Assembly (NCBI RefSeq): GCF_017833525.1
Contig: NZ_JAFICD010000001.1
Coordinates: forward strand, 1,922,001-1,986,000
DNA length: 64,000 nt
Direction: 5' to 3'
Origin: Duganella sp. 1411
Lineage (GTDB): Bacteria; Pseudomonadota; Gammaproteobacteria; Burkholderiales; Burkholderiaceae_D
Numbering within the stretch: the first letter of the stretch is position 1; each line of letters starts with the position of its first letter. The notes under the pieces were generated by a model. That model saw only the letters and a list, made by a program, of their open reading frames with translations, made no database searches and was not told the origin of the DNA. Positions 29,334 to 37,442 of this stretch are shown here, piece after piece. Position numbers and translations under genes: made by a program.

Positions 29334-30047
29334 ATGCACATACTCCTGGCCGAAGACGACACCATCCTCGCGGACGCGCTGGACGCGCAATTGCGCGGCG
29401 CCGGCTACACGGTCGAACTGGCGCCCAACGGCCCGGTCGCCGAATACCTGCTGTCGCGGCAAACCTTCGACATGGCCATCCTCGACCTCGGCCTGCCGAT
29501 GGTGGACGGCCTGACCGTGCTGCGCCAGTTGCGCGCCACCAATCAACACATGCCCGTGATCGTGCTGACCGCGCGCGACGGGCTGGAAAGCCGGGTGGAC
29601 GGCCTCGACGCGGGCGCAGACGATTACATCACCAAGCCTTTCGATTTCCCGGAACTGGAAGCGCGCGTGCGCGCGCTGATACGCCGCGCCACCGCCGGCG
29701 CGGCCGCCGCCTCGCAGGGCGCGGCCGCCGAACTGGGCTTCGGCCACCTGCAGTTCGACCCCAGGGCGCGGCGCGCCAGCGTGGCCGGCGAGCACATCGA
29801 ACTGAGCCCGCGCGAGTGGACGCTGCTGGAACTGCTGCTGGTCAACCGCGACAACGTGGTGACCAAGGAGCAGATCGCCCAGGCCTGGACCAGCGACGGC
29901 GGCGGCCTGGGCGCCGGCAACGCCACCGAGGTCTACATCCACCGGCTGCGGCGCCGGCTGGAGGGCTCCGGCGTCGACATCCGCACGGTGCGCGGCCTGG
30001 GCTATCTGCTCGAGGCCGACAGCAAGGCCGCCTCCCGCGCCGGCTGA
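29334..30047 (+). CDS. OmpR/PhoB-type response regulator, no adjacent kinase
   Basis: The 237 residues have a receiver domain (ILLAEDD, phosphoacceptor Asp51 in MAILDLGLPMVDG, TARDG, ITKPFDFPEL) and a winged helix (about 135-230: IELSPREWTLLELLLVNRDNVVTKEQI, VYIHRLRRRL, IRTVRGLGYLLE). It is of the QseB/TctD subgroup. It follows the solute-binding protein gene by 51 bp. A sensor kinase would usually be next, but a shortened parD and other remnants follow, so the kinase has been lost or lies elsewhere. Confidence 0.93.
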   Translation: MHILLAEDDTILADALDAQLRGAGYTVELAPNGPVAEYLLSRQTFDMAILDLGLPMVDGLTVLRQLRATNQHMPVIVLTARDGLESRVDGLDAGADDYITKPFDFPELEARVRALIRRATAGAAAASQGAAAELGFGHLQFDPRARRASVAGEHIELSPREWTLLELLLVNRDNVVTKEQIAQAWTSDGGGLGAGNATEVYIHRLRRRLEGSGVDIRTVRGLGYLLEADSKAASRAG

Positions 30048-30091
30048 ACGCTATCGGCGGTCTGACTGCTGATGCAATGCAAGGAGGTGCG

Positions 30092-30280
30092 ATGGGAACC
30101 GTACCCAAGACAATAACCAACGACAGTGAATACATCCGCGACTTGATCCGACGGGAACAGGAGCGTGGCGCAGAGACAGAGGCTATCCGAGCCGCATTGA
30201 TTGAAGGGGAGGCCAGCGGCGAGCCGACATCTTTCGACGTCGCCGCCTTCAAACAGCGAATGTTGGCCGCCCGTGGCTGA
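30092..30280 (+). CDS. parD: ParD-like antitoxin, N-terminally shortened
   Basis: The 62-residue product has the ParD C-terminal helices (SEYIRDLIRREQERGAETEAIRAALIEGE) but begins with GTVPKTITND where ParD proteins normally have about 20 more residues forming the RHH beta strand. AAGGAGG upstream of the ATG keeps it translatable. The toxin-neutralising arm seems intact while DNA binding is probably lost. It overlaps the truncated parE by 8 bp. Confidence 0.7.
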   Translation: MGTVPKTITNDSEYIRDLIRREQERGAETEAIRAALIEGEASGEPTSFDVAAFKQRMLAARG

Positions 30281-30431
30281 ATATCGGCTGACGCCGGCTG
30301 CGGAACGCGACCTTGAGTCGATCTGGATTTATACCTCGCAGCGGTGGAGCATCGACCAAGCCGATCGTTACATCGACATGTTGACCGCGACGCGGACAGC
30401 GCCGCGTCCACCATGTCGTCGGTGCGCATGA
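30273..30431 (+). pseudogene. parE: Truncated ParE toxin
   Basis: From a GTG inside the end of parD the frame reads VAEYRLTPAAERDLESIWIY ... QADRYIDMLTA, the first 38 or so residues of ParE (normally about 95-100). It then passes into unrelated sequence (TRTAPRPPCRRCA) that is antisense to a remnant of a different gene. The conserved C-terminal strands that contact gyrase are missing, so no active toxin is expected. Confidence 0.8.
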
Positions 30432-30549
30432 CGGATTCCGGATTGAGCGCCGACAGCGGCACGCCGGAGATGTCCCAGACCTCGGTGGCGGTGGACGCGG
30501 GCAGCACCGCCTGCACCCGCACACCGGTTTCGGCCAGCTCCTCCCGGTT
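30388..30549 (-). pseudogene. Internal fragment of a short-chain dehydrogenase/reductase gene
   Basis: The minus strand encodes REELAETGVRVQAVLPASTA followed by TEVWDISGVPLSALNPESVM and MVDAALSA. This matches the segment after the catalytic YxxxK of SDR enzymes (LAGTGVRVQLVLP-type wording). Both ends are cut: a TAA at 30550-30552 upstream and the parE junction near 30388-30396 downstream. About 54 residues remain, with no start codon of its own that makes sense. Confidence 0.7.
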
Positions 30550-30565
30550 TTATTCCTGCGACGGC

Positions 30566-32224
30566 TCAGGTGATCTTCAGCGCGTTGGCATAGGCCAGCG
30601 CCGGCCGGTCGGCCGGCAAGGTCACCTGCAGGCCCTCGGCGGTTTGACGGAACGCCAGCGCCGGCCCGCCGCCGAGCAGCTCGACGCGGGTGACGGGCCG
30701 CGCCAGGTGCGCGCCGCCGCTGCCCATGGCCGCGATCGCCAGCTGGCCCGATGCCGGCCATCCCATGACGAAGGCATACACGGCGTCGCCCTTGGAGGTG
30801 AAGCGGATGTCGGCCGCCGAAAACGGCTTGCCCTTGCCCTCGTTAAAGCCCGCGCCCGACATCGGCGCGCCCGCCGCCGACGCCACCGGCCCTTCGCCGA
30901 ACATCGTCCACGGCCGGGTGTCGTAGATGGCCTCGCCGTTGACGGCGATCCAGCGGCCGATCTCCTCGACGATGGCGCGCTCCTGCTCGTCGATGGTGCC
31001 GTTGCCGCGCACCGGCACGCTCAGCAGCAGGTTGCCGTTCTTGCTGACCACGTCGATCAAGGTGTGCACCACCGTTTGCGCGCTCTTGTACGCCTTGTTG
31101 TCGTACACGCGCCGGTCGTAGTGCCAGTTGCCGATGCAGGTGCAGGTCTGCCACGGCAGCTCTTCGATCTTGTTGCTCTGGCCGCGCTCGATGTCGAGCA
31201 CCATGCCGCGGCGCTGCTGGGCGTTGAGGATCTTGCCGTTGACGACGGCCTCGAGCTTGCCCTTGCGCGCGATGGAACGGTTGTACATGTGCGCGGCCAG
31301 GCGCGGGCCGGCGTCGCTGAACGGCCACAGCGGCAGCACGGTGTCGTCGTAGTACACCAGGTCGGGGTCGTAGTTGTCGATCAGGTCGCGCGTGCGGTTG
31401 AAGAACTTGTCGTTGTAGGCCTGGTCGGGAATCGACGCGCCGCCGCCCCAGTGCCATTGTTCGTGCTGCACGCCGCCGTCGCCGCCGGATTTGCTCGGCG
31501 CGTGGTTCTGCGCGTACAGCGCCTGCGGGTCGAGCCCTTCCCACCACTTGCCCTTGCCGTCGGCGCGGGTGAGCTTGCCATCGTAGGGGACGCCGGCGTA
31601 CGGGCCGTTCTTGTCGGCGCCCTGCGCCGTCTCGTACCAGGTCCACGCGTGCGCGGCGTGCACGCTGACGCCGAAGCGCAGGCCGTTGGCGCGCGCAGCC
31701 TTGCTCCAGCCGCCGATCAAATCCTTGCGCGGTCCCATGCTGGTGGAATTCCAGCGCGGCTGATGGCGGCTGTTGTACAAGTCGAAATTGTCGTGGTGAT
31801 TGGCCAGCGCCACGAAGTACTTCGCCCCGGCCCGCTTGTAGAACGCCACCAGCGCGTCCGGGTCCCACTGCTCCGCCTTCCACTGGTGGATGATGTCCTT
31901 GAAGCCGAACTTGGACGGATGGCCATACGTGCTGACGTGGTGGCGGTAGGCGTCGCTGCCCTCCTCGTACATCAGACGGCCGTACCAGTCGCCGTACTCC
32001 GGTTCGCATTGCGGCCCCCAGTGCGCCCAGATGCCGAACTTGGCGTTGCGGAACCAGTCGGGGGTCTGGTACTTTTCCAGCGAATTCCAGTCCGGCGAAA
32101 ACGGCCCGGCGGCGATGGCGCCCGGCGCCGGCGCGGCCAGCGCGTCGGCGGCGCGCGCGACACCGGACAGCGCGACGGCCGGAATGGCCGCGCCCATGTG
32201 CTTCAACAAATCCCTGCGCTTCAT
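30566..32224 (-). CDS. Alpha-L-fucosidase (GH29), exported
   Basis: The 552-residue protein starts with a twin-arginine-like signal (MKRRDLLKHMGAAIPAVALSG). The GH29 domain follows: WFRNAKFGIWAHWGPQ, YFVALANHHDNFDLYNS with the conserved HxD region, the nucleophile region PDLVYYDDT, and NGNLLLSVPVRGNGTID. It removes alpha-L-fucose from glycans, probably in the periplasm. AAGGAGA precedes the ATG. It is the most downstream gene of a minus-strand group XylR-type regulator, mutarotase-like protein, fucosidase, so it belongs to the glycan-use locus. Confidence 0.9.
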   Translation of the reverse strand: MKRRDLLKHMGAAIPAVALSGVARAADALAAPAPGAIAAGPFSPDWNSLEKYQTPDWFRNAKFGIWAHWGPQCEPEYGDWYGRLMYEEGSDAYRHHVSTYGHPSKFGFKDIIHQWKAEQWDPDALVAFYKRAGAKYFVALANHHDNFDLYNSRHQPRWNSTSMGPRKDLIGGWSKAARANGLRFGVSVHAAHAWTWYETAQGADKNGPYAGVPYDGKLTRADGKGKWWEGLDPQALYAQNHAPSKSGGDGGVQHEQWHWGGGASIPDQAYNDKFFNRTRDLIDNYDPDLVYYDDTVLPLWPFSDAGPRLAAHMYNRSIARKGKLEAVVNGKILNAQQRRGMVLDIERGQSNKIEELPWQTCTCIGNWHYDRRVYDNKAYKSAQTVVHTLIDVVSKNGNLLLSVPVRGNGTIDEQERAIVEEIGRWIAVNGEAIYDTRPWTMFGEGPVASAAGAPMSGAGFNEGKGKPFSAADIRFTSKGDAVYAFVMGWPASGQLAIAAMGSGGAHLARPVTRVELLGGGPALAFRQTAEGLQVTLPADRPALAYANALKIT

Positions 32225-32337
32225 CCTGTCTCCTTGGCGATATTTTTTTATTGTCCAGGCACGGGCCGCGCGCCGCAATGGTCAAAACCGCTAAACCGGC
32301 GAACAAAATCGATCAAGCGGACGCATGCCCGGCGCGC

Positions 32338-33294
32338 CTACCCGCCCTGGTCCTGCACCGACAGCCGGTAGACCGTGGTCTGCCGGTACACGGTCCCCGC
32401 CTGCAGCACCACCTTCGGCCAGGCGACGCTGGCCAGGTTCGGCAGCGCGTCCGGTCCCAGGCGGAACACGTCCGGCCCCAGCGCGGGCGCGGAGGACGCG
32501 CCGGCCAGCACCGGCTCGGGCATGGCGCGCCGCTTGCCGGCCCAAAACGCCACGGCCGCCTCGGTGGTGTACATCCGCAGGCAGCGCCCGGAGCCGGGAT
32601 CGAGCACGCTGGCCGCCTCGCGCAACGCGCCCTGCCCGCCCGTGTAATGGCCACGCACGAAGAAACGGTGATCGAAGCCGCCGGCCGTGCCGGTCTGGCT
32701 GTCCGGCCAGCTCAGGCGCGCGCCGATGGGCGCCGGCTGGCGGAAGTCGAACGGCGTGCCGCCCACCGTGGCCACGCCGACCGGCGTGCCGGCGCCGTCG
32801 ATTTCGACATAATAATCGGCGCCGATGCGCAGCATATGGTCGCCGACGTCGGTGCTGCCGCCGTTGAGGTTGAAGCAGGGATGGGGCGCCGACTCCAGCG
32901 TGGCCGGCGAGCGCGCCGAGGCGTGGTGGTCGATGGTCAGGCTGCCGTCGTCGTCGAGGCGGTAGTCGAGCCGGTGGTCGCCGCGCCCGCTGGGCGACGT
33001 CAGCAGCATGGCCACGCCGCCGCCGGCCTGGCGGCCCTGCCACCGGGCCGCCGGCGCGGCGCCGGGCGGGCCGCCGGCCACGTCGCGCCCGCCCAGCAGC
33101 ACATCGGCCATGCGGCCATAGCGGTCGGGCGTGCGCCACGAGCGCAGTACCCCGCCGCGCTCGCTGATCGTCACCGCCATGCCGCCGGCGTTTTCAAGCG
33201 TAAACAGGCGGCTGTCGTCCGGCTCCAACAGGCAGCCGGTAATTCGGTTGGTCATCATTGCAATGCGGGGCTTTCTGATCGAGAACGGCACCAT
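32338..33294 (-). CDS. Galactose-mutarotase-like (aldose 1-epimerase) protein with altered active site
   Basis: The 318-residue protein has the mutarotase sandwich fold pattern: ISERGGVLRSWRTPDRYGR, the catalytic-His region ESAPHPCFNLNGG, FDHRFFVRG, and the C-terminal TVYRQTTVYRL. Two departures from active enzymes are visible. The canonical GRxANRI-type block after the first strands is absent. Near the C-terminus, where family members have a catalytic Glu in LExQ, the sequence is ALGPDVF. GGGGA lies seven bases before the ATG. It may bind rather than convert sugars. It lies between the GH29 gene and the XylR-type regulator. Confidence 0.75.
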   Translation of the reverse strand: MVPFSIRKPRIAMMTNRITGCLLEPDDSRLFTLENAGGMAVTISERGGVLRSWRTPDRYGRMADVLLGGRDVAGGPPGAAPAARWQGRQAGGGVAMLLTSPSGRGDHRLDYRLDDDGSLTIDHHASARSPATLESAPHPCFNLNGGSTDVGDHMLRIGADYYVEIDGAGTPVGVATVGGTPFDFRQPAPIGARLSWPDSQTGTAGGFDHRFFVRGHYTGGQGALREAASVLDPGSGRCLRMYTTEAAVAFWAGKRRAMPEPVLAGASSAPALGPDVFRLGPDALPNLASVAWPKVVLQAGTVYRQTTVYRLSVQDQGG

Positions 33295-33398
33295 GCCATT
33301 CTGCTATCCCCGGCATGGCGTATCAATTATGAAAATCACTAAGCGAAGCAACGATTCTGGCGAACCGCCCCACGCCTGCCCGTTGCGACCCGGGCGGC

Positions 33399-34589
33399 TC
33401 AGCCGGCCCGCGCGCCGGCGCCGAGCGCGCGGTCGCGGTAGGCGCGCGGCGTGCAGCCCAGTTCCCGCTTGAACACCAGGTGCATGTACTGGCTGGACGT
33501 GAAGCCGCAACCGAGCGCCACGTCGGCGATGCTGCGCTCGCCCCCCTCGAGGCCGGCCTTGGCCGCGTCGAGCTTGAAGCGCAGGATCATGTCGTGCACG
33601 CTGCAGCCCAGCTCCTCGCGGAAGTACGCCTCCAGCGACGAGCGCGACACGCCCACGTGTTCGGCCACCTGTTGCGTCTTGATGCCCTGGCAGCCGTACT
33701 GGCGGATGAAATGGCAGGCCCGCATCACCTGCGGATGGCGGATCGCCTGGTGCTCGCTGGAGGCGAACACGTTGATGCCGGCCGGCGGCACTTGGATGCG
33801 GGTGTCCGCCTGGCGCACGCCGTGCAGCATCTGGTCCAGCAGATGGGCGGCGGTGCGGCCCATTTCGCGCGCGCCCTGGATCACCGAACTGAGCGGAATG
33901 CGGGTGAGCATGCGCACCATCGGGTCGTTGTCGATGCCGATCAACGCCACCTGTTCCGGCACCTCGATGCCGGCAAGTATGCATGCCTGCAACAATTGGC
34001 GCGCGCGGGCGTCGGTCACGGCGATGATGCCGACCGGCTTGGGCAGGCTGCGCAGCCAATCGATCTGGCCCCGCACCGACTCTTCCCACGACGACGCGCT
34101 GGTCTCGCAGCCACGGAAGATCTCGCCTTCCATGCCGTCCTCCCGCATCAGGCTCAGAAAGGCGTTTTCGCGCTCCTGGGCCCAGCGGTTCTCCGGGGCC
34201 TCGGGCAGGCTGAACATGGCGAAGCGCGGCAGGCCGACATCGATCAGGTGGTCGCGCGCCAGTTTGATGAGCTTGAAGTTGTCGGTCGCCACGTAGGGTA
34301 TGCCGGCCGGATAGTCGGCCTCGTTGGCGTAGGAGCCGCCCACCGCCACCACCGGCACGCTGCAGCGCGACAGCGCCTCGGCCACGGCGGGATCGTCGAA
34401 ATCGGCGATGATGCCGTCGCCCTGCCAGCGCTCGATGCCGGCCAGGCGCAGTCGGAAATCTTCCTCCAGGAACAAATCCCAGGCCGCGCGGGTGCCGCCC
34501 AGGTAAGCGGCGATGCCGGCGGTAACTTCCCGATCGAAACTTTTATTTGCATTGAACAACAAGGCAATCCGACGTACTTTGCTAGTCAT
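33399..34589 (-). CDS. XylR-type regulator (periplasmic-binding-like domain plus AraC HTH)
   Basis: The 396 residues match the XylR layout: an N-terminal sugar-binding domain like LacI effectors (about 5-275: RRIALLFNANKSFDREVTAGIAAYL, DGIIADFDDP, GIDNDPMVRMLTRIPLSSV) and a C-terminal AraC HTH (about 290-390: HPQVMRACHFIRQ, VSRSSLEAYFREELG, FTSSQYMHLVFKRELG). The start at 34589 is set by this conserved N-terminus. XylR binds xylose in E. coli; here the neighbours (GH29, GH3, mutarotase-like) suggest another sugar. It is upstream of mutarotase and GH29 and probably controls them. Confidence 0.9.
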   Translation of the reverse strand: MTSKVRRIALLFNANKSFDREVTAGIAAYLGGTRAAWDLFLEEDFRLRLAGIERWQGDGIIADFDDPAVAEALSRCSVPVVAVGGSYANEADYPAGIPYVATDNFKLIKLARDHLIDVGLPRFAMFSLPEAPENRWAQERENAFLSLMREDGMEGEIFRGCETSASSWEESVRGQIDWLRSLPKPVGIIAVTDARARQLLQACILAGIEVPEQVALIGIDNDPMVRMLTRIPLSSVIQGAREMGRTAAHLLDQMLHGVRQADTRIQVPPAGINVFASSEHQAIRHPQVMRACHFIRQYGCQGIKTQQVAEHVGVSRSSLEAYFREELGCSVHDMILRFKLDAAKAGLEGGERSIADVALGCGFTSSQYMHLVFKRELGCTPRAYRDRALGAGARAG

Positions 34590-34831
34590 AGTCCAGGTCT
34601 CCGTGTGTATTTTTTTATCCGGGCGCTTTATGGCAGCGCCTCGGTCGGATCGGCTTGCGAGCATCCCCCTTGATAAATCGATCACTCACAGCTGACCACG
34701 GTTCAAGCATAGGGTCGCGTGGCGGCGCGGCAGTAATGCGCGCAAGGGGATTTCTAGTACGGTGCAGAAAATGCGAGAACTTGTGCAGGGAGTGCAAGAA
34801 CGGCTGGGAATGCGCGTTCGCGGGGGATGTC

Positions 34832-34926
34832 CGTAGGGCGGATTAGGCGGAACGCCGTAATCGGCCATCTTTGAGCCGTCGAGACGCACGCAATGGCGGA
34901 TTACGCTGCGCTAATCCGCCCTACGT
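34832..34926. repeat. Full copy of the dispersed palindromic repeat
   Basis: A 95-bp imperfect inverted repeat, CGTAGGGCGGATTAGGCG to GCTAATCCGCCCTACG, in the 368-bp space between the XylR-type gene start and the GH3 gene end. One change (TCGGCC for TCCGCC) breaks the left arm. The remaining intergenic sequence (34590-34831) should hold the XylR-type gene's promoter; I see nothing else there. Confidence 0.9.
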
Positions 34927-34957
34927 GGTTTATCGGTTAAACGGGGGGGTTTAACGG

Positions 34958-37204
34958 TTAACGCTTGCTGGTGCGCAACGGTTTGCCGTGGACGTCGTAG
35001 ACGGCGGCTTCCAGTTTGATGACCTGGCTGACCGCGCGCTTGTCGGACGCGTCGGCCGCGAGGATGACCTTGTAGTCGCCCTTCGCCACCCTCCACGTCT
35101 TGCTGGCCGAATCGTACATCGCCAGCAGGCGCGGATCGACACTGATCGTCGCCTTCACCGCGCCACCCGGCGCCACCTCGGCCTTGTGGAAACCGACCAG
35201 CCGCTTGGGCGCCTCCCAGCGGGCGCCGACCGGGGCCACATAGACCTGGGCCACCTCCTTGCCCGCCACCTTGCCGACGTTCTTCACCGTGAACGACGCG
35301 CTCAGCACGCCGTCCTTGACGCCGGCCGACAGGTCCGACAGCGCGAAATCGGTGTACGACAAGCCATGGCCGAACGGGAACAGCGGTGTCAGCCCCTTCA
35401 GGTCGAACCATTTGTAACCGACCGCCGCGCCCTCATGGTAGTTGACGTCGAAGCGACGGTCCGCCACTTCCGGAAAGCCGTCTAGCGCCGGCCGCGGCAG
35501 TTGCGACTCGGCCGCCGGGAAGGTGGCTGGCAAGTGGCCCGACGGGTTGACCTCGCCGAACAGCACGCCGGCGATCGCCTCGCCGCCGCCGGTGCCCGGA
35601 TACCAGGCCTCCAGCACCGACGACACCTTCGGCAGCCACGGCATCGTCACCGGGCCACCCGTCTCCAGCACCACCACCGTCCTGGCGTTGGCGGCCGCCA
35701 CGGCGGCGATCAACTCGTCCTGCTTGTCCGGCAGCGACAGGTTGGGCATGTCGAAGCCCTCGCCGGTCCACTGGGTGGCGAACAGCACGACGACGTCGCT
35801 GTCCCGCGCCAACTTGGCGGCGGCGGCGGCGTCCTTGCCGTCGTTGTAGACCACCGTCGCGCCGGGCAGGCGCGCCTGGATCGCCTTCAGTGGCGACGAC
35901 GGATAGATCATCACCGGACCCGGCCAGGTCTTCGGCGTCAACTCCGGCGCCGCGTTGCCGCCGGCCGGATACACCAGCGACGAGCCGCCGCCGGCCATCA
36001 CGCCACGGTCGGCATAGCCACCGATCACCGCCACACGCTTGACCGATTTGTTCAGCGGCAACAGTTTGGCGTCATTCTTGAGCAGCACCATGCCCTGCTG
36101 CGCATCCTTCACCGACACGGCGGCGTTGGCCTTGAAGTCGATGGATTGTACGGCCGGCGCCACCGGATGGTCGACCACGCCGTGTTCGAACATGGCATGC
36201 AAGATGCGGCGCACCATGTCGTCCAGCCGCGCCTGCGGCACCCAGCCGTTGAGCACCGCCTCCTTCAGCGGCGGACCGAAGTAATCGGCCAGGTCGAACG
36301 GCATGCCCGATTGCTGGTCCAGCCCGGCGTTGGCGGCCGGCACCGTGCTGTGCACCGCGCCCCAGTCCGACATCACCCAGCCCTTGAAGCCCCAATCCTT
36401 TTTCAACACCTCGTTGAGCAGATAACTACTTTCGCAACCGTGCACGCCGTTGAGGCGGTTGTACGAACACATGACCGCGCCCGGATTGCCCTCCTCCCTG
36501 GCGATCTGCAAGGCCAGCAGGTCGGACATGCGCGCGGCCTGGTCGCCGATCTTGACGTTGAGCGTGGTGCGGCCGGTCTCCTGGTCGTTCAGCGCGAAAT
36601 GCTTGAGCGTCGACACCACGCGGTTGGACTGGATGCCCTTGATTTGCGCGCCGACGATCTTGCCGGCCAGCAGAGGATCCTCGCCCGCGTATTCGAAATT
36701 GCGGCCGTTGCGCGGCTCGCGCATCAGGTTGACGCCGCCGGCCAGCACCACGTTGAAGCCGTAACCGCGCGCCTCGGCGCCGATCATGGCGCCGCCCTCG
36801 TAGGCGGTCTTCACGTCCCAGGTGGCGGCCGTGTTCAGGCCCGACGGCAGCGCCGTGGCGGCCCGCGCGTCCGGCCCGGCCTGGCTGGCCACGCCCAGGC
36901 CGGCGTCGGTCTCGTACAGGTTCGGAATGCCGAGCCGGGGCACGCCGTAGATGAAGCCGGCCGACTGCTTGTACGCCTCCTCGGGGCGCTTGGTCTTCTT
37001 GTTGTCCATGTCGGCGCCGAGGTAGCCGTAGACCAGCTTCAATTTCTCGTCCAGCGTCATCTGCGCCACGGCCAGGCCGGCGCGCTCGCCGGCGTCCAGG
37101 CGCGCGTTCATCCATGGCTGCGCCCCCGTCTCCGCCGCCTGCACGGCGCCGTAGCACAGGGCCACCGCGGCCGATAAAAGACTGATCCGTTTCTTGAAAC
37201 TCAT
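34958..37204 (-). CDS. Beta-glucosidase-like glycoside hydrolase (GH3), exported
   Basis: This 748-residue protein has a signal peptide (MSFKKRISLLSAAVALCYGAVQA), the GH3 N-terminal barrel with the nucleophile Asp280 in WVMSDWGAVHST, KHFALNDQETGR (substrate-binding KH), the C-terminal sandwich (VAVIGGYADRGVMAGGGSS; FATQWTGEGFD), and a terminal fibronectin-like domain (FTVKNVGKVAGKEVAQVYV). GH3 enzymes of this build cleave beta-linked glucose or xylose ends in the periplasm. The start at 37204 has GGAAG six bases upstream. A terminator hairpin lies only 36 bp upstream of this start. Confidence 0.92.
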   Translation of the reverse strand: MSFKKRISLLSAAVALCYGAVQAAETGAQPWMNARLDAGERAGLAVAQMTLDEKLKLVYGYLGADMDNKKTKRPEEAYKQSAGFIYGVPRLGIPNLYETDAGLGVASQAGPDARAATALPSGLNTAATWDVKTAYEGGAMIGAEARGYGFNVVLAGGVNLMREPRNGRNFEYAGEDPLLAGKIVGAQIKGIQSNRVVSTLKHFALNDQETGRTTLNVKIGDQAARMSDLLALQIAREEGNPGAVMCSYNRLNGVHGCESSYLLNEVLKKDWGFKGWVMSDWGAVHSTVPAANAGLDQQSGMPFDLADYFGPPLKEAVLNGWVPQARLDDMVRRILHAMFEHGVVDHPVAPAVQSIDFKANAAVSVKDAQQGMVLLKNDAKLLPLNKSVKRVAVIGGYADRGVMAGGGSSLVYPAGGNAAPELTPKTWPGPVMIYPSSPLKAIQARLPGATVVYNDGKDAAAAAKLARDSDVVVLFATQWTGEGFDMPNLSLPDKQDELIAAVAAANARTVVVLETGGPVTMPWLPKVSSVLEAWYPGTGGGEAIAGVLFGEVNPSGHLPATFPAAESQLPRPALDGFPEVADRRFDVNYHEGAAVGYKWFDLKGLTPLFPFGHGLSYTDFALSDLSAGVKDGVLSASFTVKNVGKVAGKEVAQVYVAPVGARWEAPKRLVGFHKAEVAPGGAVKATISVDPRLLAMYDSASKTWRVAKGDYKVILAADASDKRAVSQVIKLEAAVYDVHGKPLRTSKR

Positions 37205-37239
37205 GATTGCTTCCATTGATATCGATAGTGAATGACGTG

Positions 37240-37268
37240 AAAAAAAAAGGGGCGGCCGAGGCCGCCCC
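37240..37268 (-). terminator. Strong intrinsic terminator in front of the GH3 gene
   Basis: On the minus strand a 9-bp GC stem (GGGGCGGCC with GGCCGCCCC, 2-base loop) is followed by nine T. It should end transcription of the membrane AraC gene. The GH3 start codon is only 36 bases further on, and this gap holds a partial palindrome (TGATATCGATAGTG on the plus strand, 37217-37230) with the same TATCGATA core as the operators at 53.3 kb. GH3 expression therefore needs read-through or a very tight start site. Confidence 0.85.
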
Positions 37269-37442
37269 TAAAAGTGCCTTGGAGAGGCAGACAACACAAT
37301 AGTTACGGTGAAACCCGAAGTCGCACGTATTGTGGAAGCGGCGCGGGGACGCGGCAATTCTAAAATTCCTCAACGGGGAAAATGAAATTGCGCAGACGCG
37401 CGGCGAATACGGCGCGCGGCGGGATCGGCGGCAACGCGGCGC

